64,000 bases of DNA from Parasporobacterium sp. Lineage in GTDB: Bacteria > Bacillota > Clostridia > Lachnospirales > Lachnospiraceae. This document shows, piece by piece, positions 59,169-64,000 of the stretch. The stretch covers positions 97,111-161,110 of the forward strand of contig JAFUBX010000036.1 of the NCBI GenBank assembly GCA_017459985.1, written 5' to 3'. Numbering within the stretch: the stretch's first letter is position 1; every line of letters starts with the position of its first letter. The notes under the pieces are model-generated. The model did no database searches. It saw only the letters and a program-made list of their open reading frames with translations, and had not been told where the DNA came from. A program made the position numbers and the translations under genes.

Positions 59169-60290
59169 TTACCGGAACAATACAGTGGCCGCGTTATACA
59201 GAGAATACGGCATATACAGATCGTTATGCAGAAAATCGGAACGGACAAAGTAGATATTATTAACAACCGGATCATTTCCAAAGGAGAAGGTGTCTGTCTG
59301 CTGCGCATAATAAGCAAATTCTTCACTCATCAGTATTGCCAGCTGAATCAGATCCCGGCTTCCGGAAACAGCGGCAGCATCTTTGTCGCTTCCTGCAGTA
59401 CCATAGATGAAGAAGTCCAGATCCGGGTGAGCATCAATGGCTTCCTTCAGATAAGTATAGGCATCATCAATTTCCTTATCCAAACCGATTTCATCCCGAA
59501 GGCGAAGCGGTGCACTCATCGGCATCCAGTATTTGAAATATTCCAGGTCATGATGGAACAGATAATAGGTACAAAGACTGCCTCTGGAATACCCTGCCCA
59601 TGCTCTGTGATCGCGGGTTGCCTTGATTCCTTCTTCCGAAAAATCCTCACAATAAACATTTAACTGGCTTTCCACTGCAGGAATCAGATCTTCCACGACT
59701 TCCCGATAATAATTTGCAGGGATTGTGTTCTCTTCATTTACAAAACGGCCATCCCCGGCCGGATTATCGGAAGGGGTCGTATATTCCGCCTCATCATATT
59801 CCAGATAGAAGGTCGGGCAAACAATGATCATGGGTTCCACCACCTGATGATCCGGATCGAAAATATTGTTCAGAAGATTCATTGGATGCAGCTTTTTCAT
59901 GTCATGATCAAAGAGTTCATTGGGGGAGCCGCTGTTTCCATGCTGGAAATACAGGACATTGTATTTCGTATCTTTGTCCTCCGGATCGTAGCCATAGGGA
60001 AGGTACACCCGGCAAAATTTTTCATATTCCACCCCATCTTCATAGACATCGGTAGTATAATGAATCATCATATCAGAGCCTTTGTGTTCGGTATCGTATT
60101 CGTTGTATCCATCTGGAAGCATATAGAAATCCAAAGATTCTTTAACAATCCCCTCTGTTGTAATGACGGTAAAATTTTCAAAATCCGTTGAGGGTTCTTC
60201 AGTTTCCCCGGCAAATGCATGACCGGGGATCAGCATACTGCACAGCAAGGCTAATACCAAAGTGATAATAGATATCTTTTTCTTTTTCAT
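59169..60290 (-). CDS. Exported CE1/feruloyl-esterase-like hydrolase (copy 2)
   Basis: A 373-residue exported esterase (MKKKKISIITLVLALLCSMLIPGHAFA). It keeps the pattern of copy 1: VYLPYGYDPEDKDTKYN, YFQHGNSGSPNELF, AWAGYSRGSLC with the nucleophile Ser, and DFLHNDLYMPY with the likely histidine. It has an inserted loop with Asp and Gly (GTAGSDKDAAAVSG) before the histidine region, which copy 1 lacks. It follows paralog 6 by 75 bp in the same direction, so the two share a transcript and perhaps act on the same substrate in turn. Confidence 0.87.
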   Translation of the reverse strand: MKKKKISIITLVLALLCSMLIPGHAFAGETEEPSTDFENFTVITTEGIVKESLDFYMLPDGYNEYDTEHKGSDMMIHYTTDVYEDGVEYEKFCRVYLPYGYDPEDKDTKYNVLYFQHGNSGSPNELFDHDMKKLHPMNLLNNIFDPDHQVVEPMIIVCPTFYLEYDEAEYTTPSDNPAGDGRFVNEENTIPANYYREVVEDLIPAVESQLNVYCEDFSEEGIKATRDHRAWAGYSRGSLCTYYLFHHDLEYFKYWMPMSAPLRLRDEIGLDKEIDDAYTYLKEAIDAHPDLDFFIYGTAGSDKDAAAVSGSRDLIQLAILMSEEFAYYAQQTDTFSFGNDPVVNNIYFVRSDFLHNDLYMPYSLYNAATVLFR

Positions 60291-60365
60291 AGGTGAAGTC
60301 CTCCTGTTATCGCAAAAAACAGTACTATTTTCTGTTACCTGCTGGCATATCCGGTCGACTGATTG

Positions 60366-61514
60366 TTAGTACCGGTCTGTCTGATAGCCCAGATGTGCCT
60401 GCATAAATTCATCGGCATGCATCGGCCATTCTTCCGTGCCCGGTGCCTGGCCGGTGGCCGGGGAAAGGCCAACGCCAAAGCCATGTTCCGCGCCTTCGAT
60501 CATGTTCAGCTCTGCCGGAACGCCCAATGCAGTCACAGCATCGTACAGATCATAAGAACCCTGCGGATCGACAGTGGAATCCTCGGTGCCCTGGCAAATA
60601 TAGAAGCAAGGCAGGTTCGTATTTCCTCCTTCCGGATCATAGCTGCCGCCATAAATCGCCATGGCCACATCCAGGTCCGCATTGATGGCATCGATCTCAT
60701 CCGGTACATAATCGGAATCATAATCTGCCGGCGTCACATCGCCATAGAAATAATTGATGCTTCCCAGAAGCGTGAAACTTCCACCGGACCAGCCGACGCC
60801 GGCAAACATGTCCTGCCCGCCGTAGCCTTCCTCTTTGGCATGATATTTCACCAGACGGATCAGCCGCTGATAGTCCATGAAGATATCTTCGTTGGAATAG
60901 GGCTCTACTCTTCTCTGCAGCAGGAAGAAATTGTACCCGAGATCATTAAACACCTGAGCTGCCGGGTAACCTTCGGCATTATTGGCCCAGACCTTCATGG
61001 CGCCGCCGGAGCAGGCAATGATGTTGCCCTTGCAGGCGGACTGATCTTCCACCAGATATTTGATGGCAATGGGCTCATAGCCGTAGCCGAACATCTGGCT
61101 GGCATCCAGATCCTCTTCCGTATATTCCTCGCCGTCCACACAGGGCATCATATCTTCGTTCCAGATAAACCAGATTCGATCCGCTACCGACTCCACTTCC
61201 ACCAGGGCTTCCCTGGCTTCTACCGCCGCCTGCACCGCTTCCATGGTTTCTTCTTTTTTCATAGTGGAAACAGCTTTGTTATAGGCTTTGTAAGAATCTG
61301 CATCAAACAGCACCTGCATGGCAATGATATGCTTGTTATTGCGTTTTTCAATCTTGATTGCGGTTTCCACATCCGCATCTGCCGGGATCTCCTGAATCAG
61401 CCGGGCGTAGTCTTTTTCTTCAGTTTCCGATTCTGCTGCTATCGCGGTCAAAGCCCCCGCCAGCATTCCCAGACACATGATGACTGTGAACATTCCACAT
61501 AAAAATCGTTTCAT
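60366..61514 (-). CDS. Exported alpha/beta hydrolase, island paralog 6
   Basis: A 382-residue exported protein (MKRFLCGMFTVIMCLGMLAGALTAIA). It has the helical N-terminal domain (RLIQEIPADADVETAIKIEKRN), ACSGGAMKVWANNAEGYPA, LQRRVEPYSNEDIFMDYQR, nucleophile GWSGGS near 244, CQGTEDSTVD as acid and GAEHGFGVG as histidine. Full triad. The 165-bp gap upstream contains a GTCAGCA/TGCTGAC hairpin (about 61552-61575) and a second one near 61630 that may end the neighbour at 61680. Confidence 0.85.
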   Translation of the reverse strand: MKRFLCGMFTVIMCLGMLAGALTAIAAESETEEKDYARLIQEIPADADVETAIKIEKRNNKHIIAMQVLFDADSYKAYNKAVSTMKKEETMEAVQAAVEAREALVEVESVADRIWFIWNEDMMPCVDGEEYTEEDLDASQMFGYGYEPIAIKYLVEDQSACKGNIIACSGGAMKVWANNAEGYPAAQVFNDLGYNFFLLQRRVEPYSNEDIFMDYQRLIRLVKYHAKEEGYGGQDMFAGVGWSGGSFTLLGSINYFYGDVTPADYDSDYVPDEIDAINADLDVAMAIYGGSYDPEGGNTNLPCFYICQGTEDSTVDPQGSYDLYDAVTALGVPAELNMIEGAEHGFGVGLSPATGQAPGTEEWPMHADEFMQAHLGYQTDRY

Positions 61515-61679
61515 CTTCTCTTCTCCTTAAACAACTATTTCTTAACCACTGAGTCAGCAGGTATATGCTTGCTGACACCCGGTGTTCAAACAAGAATATA
61601 ATATTAAAAAAGAAAACTAAGGAAAATGACCGGATTTGACAGGAAGCCGGACTATTCATGATGTTTTTTGAAAGGATTT

Positions 61680-63207
61680 TTATTCCCGCACAATCGGTTC
61701 CCATGGGTCTTCGATGGAGATGGCATCTTCATACATCATCTGCGCATCATCATCTGCAAAACCAATGGCATTATAGGTTACGGTTACCACACCATCTTCC
61801 ACAGTTCCTTCAATCACGTTCTGGCGGTGCATCACGGTATATTCGGCGTGGAATTCCGTTTCCTCCTCATTCATGGCGAAATACACATCACTGTTGGTGA
61901 AGGTATAAAAACCATAGAAAGATTTCGCCTTGGTAAATTTTTCAGGGATCTCAGAATCATTTACTTCTTCATTTTCCGATGCAATCTGACTACGATTCAC
62001 AGAGAACCCTTTGTTGTCCATCATAAACGCATCGGCCTGAATCGGCCATTGCGCACATGCCTCCGGAACATTGGACGACTGGCCCACACCAAATCCGTGA
62101 TGTGCACCGTCTACCATATAGATTTGCGCCGGAACAGCATCTTTAATCATCTCATACAGACTGGTGCAGCCTTCGATCACGCCTTCTACCGTATCCTCAT
62201 TTCCATAAGTGATATATGTAGCCGGCCAATTCGGGTTATCTTCGGTATAGAGCAGCGAAGCCTGCACACCATAGGCGAAGTTAGCCACATCCAGATCAGA
62301 GTTCACCTCATCAATCTCATCCGGAATATAGGAGGTAGCCCCTTCATCGGCAGGAGTCAATTCTCCATAAGCAAGGCGGACCGCTGCCATAATGGTACCG
62401 CCGCCACCAGAAAATCCCGCCGCTGCGATCATATCCTGACCGCCCCAGCCTTCTTTTTCGGCATGATAACGAACCAAACGAATGGCCCGCTGCATATCCA
62501 TGGCGATATCTTCATAAGAGAATGGTGCTACACGACGCTGCAACAGAAAGCAATTGTAACCCAGAGCATTGAAACAGGGGATCGCGGCATAGCCTTCCGC
62601 AGGATTGCTGCGTTCTATAAATCCGCCGCCTGAAATCAGCACAATATTACCCTTTGCCTGAGTCGGATCATCCAGCAGGCACTTGATCAGTACCGGTCCC
62701 TGGCCATAACCATCCATATGGCTCTCGTCCAGTGCTTCTTCCGTCAATTCCGCTTCTTCCCCATCTACTACAGGGCCCACATTTCCGGTAAACCATTCAT
62801 AACCATTGACATTGTCCTGCGCATTGGTTCCCCACAGGAACCATGCACCATCTTCAATGGAGGTATGCTGCACCAACACACTCTGGGCTTCTACCACCTT
62901 CTGCGCATCTTCGAAAGACTGGCTGCGCTTGAACTGCCGGCTGTATACTTTCGAATACTCGTCATAGGACTCTTCCGTAAACAAAAGTTCAAAGGCCTGG
63001 ATGATCCGGAAGTTCCGGTTCATCAATTTGATATATTCCTCTTCAGAAGCATCTTCCGGAATCTCCCAGATATTCGGAAATATCCTGTACCACGCCGTTC
63101 ACCGTTGCAAGATTCTCTTTGACATTCTCCTGTGCGAAAGTCCTGCTGCCAGTAAACATCGACAGTCCCAGTAGCATAGCTATCAGTATCACTATCATAC
63201 GCCTCAT
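61680..63207 (-). pseudogene. Exported alpha/beta hydrolase, island paralog 7, frameshifted near residue 45
   Basis: From the start at 63207 (GGAGAG upstream) a signal peptide MRRMIVILIAMLLGLSMFTG and the mature start run to VVQDISEYLG, where the frame meets a stop. The rest, WEIPEDASEEEYIKLMNRN to the C-terminus, is open in another frame from about 63071. Compared with paralog 1 (FLWEIPADA) two bases are missing at the TATCTGGGAG site (63067-63076). Everything else is intact: LISGGGFIERSNPAEGY, GFSGGGG, GAHHGFGVG and the C-terminal beta domain. It is a recent frameshift, a phase-variable form or a sequencing error. Confidence 0.75.
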
Positions 63208-63280
63208 GATTATCTCTCCATTCTCATTCTGCTTTCCCGCGAAGTAATGCGGGCAATATCCCACTTCCTGTTCATCGGCT

Positions 63281-63314
63281 ACTATAGCAAATAAACCGCA
63301 ACAACTCTGTAACA
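63281..63314 (-). promoter_or_regulatory. Conserved hydrolase-island promoter box (paralog 7)
   Basis: Box TGTTACAGAGTTGTTGCGGT (63295-63314) is 9 bp before TATAGT (63281-63286) on the minus strand, 74 bp before the start at 63207. An extra TTGTGAC copy lies 15 bp further upstream, towards the divergent gene at 63419, which has its own TATACT at about 63361. Confidence 0.62.
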
Positions 63315-63418
63315 ATCTGGAAAGTCACAAAATAGCATTACCGTTTTGCTTAAAATAGTATATACTGACAATAGCAGGATACCAATTATTGGCATTACAG
63401 AATTGGAGGAAATAACGA

Positions 63419-64000
63419 ATGAATATGAAGAAACACAAAATATGGGGATTCGGGCTGTCCCTGCTTATGGCAGTTATGATGGCCGCTATGCCGCTGACAT
63501 CCTTCGCAGAGATCAAATCCGGCGAAGAGGAGGTCGAGATTCTCCCGCCCAGCGGCAATCTGGATTTTAGCGATGCCATTCAGAAAGAACTGACCGTTAT
63601 GGTGGACGGGGAGCAGATGAAGGTGACGGAATATGAGGATTTTTACATTCCGGAGCCTACCCTGGAGGATCAGCGGATCAGTATTTATGTGCCGGAGGGA
63701 GCCACTGCGGATTCCCCTATCATCCTGTGTGTAAATAATGCGGGCTGGATGATGAACAGTTATAAGAGCCGCACTAAAGTGGCGAAGGATGATCCGGAAA
63801 ACCTGGCGGAATATTCCAGCAGTGATGACAGTGATAAAGTCGGAATGATTCTGTCCAGGAACTATGTGCTGGTAAGCTATGGCTGCCGCGCCAGAAACGA
63901 TGATCCGGTGAATGGCATTTATAACGGTCATTCTCCGGCCACGGTGGCGGACACCAAGGCCGTGATCCGCTATCTGCGCTATAATCAGGAAGCGCTGCCG
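63419..64000 (+). CDS. Exported tannase/feruloyl-esterase-like hydrolase (partial, runs off right edge)
   Basis: The first 194 codons of an exported esterase. GGAGGAA precedes the start, and the signal peptide MNMKKHKIWGFGLSLLMAVMMAAMPLTSFA is clear. SPIILCVNNAGWMMNSY, ILSRNYVLVSYGCRARN and ATVADTKAVIRYLRYNQEALP follow the order of bacterial subtype-B tannases (compare PILMPNTVGGY, YVVVAAGIRGR, DMKAAIRYVKYNQGRLP in the Lactobacillus plantarum enzyme, from memory). The nucleophile elbow lies beyond the window. Divergent from paralog 7. Substrate would be galloyl or other phenolic esters. Confidence 0.7.
   Translation, partial: MNMKKHKIWGFGLSLLMAVMMAAMPLTSFAEIKSGEEEVEILPPSGNLDFSDAIQKELTVMVDGEQMKVTEYEDFYIPEPTLEDQRISIYVPEGATADSPIILCVNNAGWMMNSYKSRTKVAKDDPENLAEYSSSDDSDKVGMILSRNYVLVSYGCRARNDDPVNGIYNGHSPATVADTKAVIRYLRYNQEALP

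Noticed and set aside
63060-63085. Programmed ribosomal frameshift in hydrolase paralog 7
   Set aside because: No slippery heptamer or following pseudoknot is apparent and paralogs are read in one frame; a simple two-base loss is the plainer reading.

Overview
The window reads as chromosomal DNA of a Gram-positive, anaerobic, carbohydrate-degrading gut Clostridium relative, most likely Lachnospiraceae or a neighbouring Eubacteriales family. The grounds are GGAGG-type ribosome sites, an HndA/HndC/HndD-type [FeFe]-hydrogenase, GHKL/LytTR two-component genes, ribose-type sugar ABC systems, AraC/GH39 fusions, and a PD-(D/E)XK gene family known from gut Clostridia. This placement is inference. I saw no rRNA, tRNA, CRISPR array, transposase or phage gene.

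Layout. (1) 1-5.6 kb, minus: alcohol dehydrogenase, double-hotdog dehydratase and a TRAP transporter (dctQ, dctM, dctP; dctP runs off the left edge). (2) 5.6-12.5 kb, minus: a broken esterase gene, a sugar-binding protein, two paralogous beta-helix proteins and a second zinc dehydrogenase. Facing them, 12.8-15.4 kb plus, are two overlapping LysR genes and a hexapeptide acetyltransferase. (3) 15.5-19.7 kb, minus: the hydrogenase operon behind a strong promoter that carries a 32-bp perfect palindrome at its start site. (4) 19.8-28.8 kb, minus: a glycoside operon (binding protein, ATPase, two permeases, GH3, GH78 rhamnosidase) with an AraC regulator upstream and a mazEF pair beyond it. (5) 30.9-41.3 kb: an AraC-GH39 fusion, a periodic repeat array with a nuclease-like gene, larB/larC, a DUF3842 gene, a lone LytTR domain and a GH2 enzyme. 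(6) 41.4-64 kb: an island of exported esterases. It holds seven paralogous alpha/beta hydrolases (one frameshifted), two CE1/feruloyl-esterase-like proteins, two further exported hydrolases and the start of a tannase-like gene. A divergent GHKL kinase / LytTR regulator pair and three more nuclease-like genes lie inside it.

How it may work together. The esterases carry signal peptides and would release acyl or phenolic groups from plant or dietary esters outside the cell. Four of their transcription units share a 20-bp box placed exactly 9 bp upstream of the -10 element, so they look like a regulon. The two-component pair in the middle of the island is the natural candidate regulator. The glycoside operons would take up and hydrolyse the sugar part.

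The most unusual signal is a set of intergenic repeat arrays with a period of about 41-42 bp (four helical turns). Three of them (42.3, 50.0 and 56.5 kb) are mirror arrays of about three direct units followed by two or three inverted units around a shared TCGGTT core. Two of these start 28-49 bp after a DUF559/Vsr-like nuclease gene. A fourth array with the same period but another sequence precedes a different PD-(D/E)XK gene at 34 kb. I read this as a possible nuclease-plus-repeat (REPtron-like) system or a set of cooperative operator arrays. Function is not shown by the sequence.
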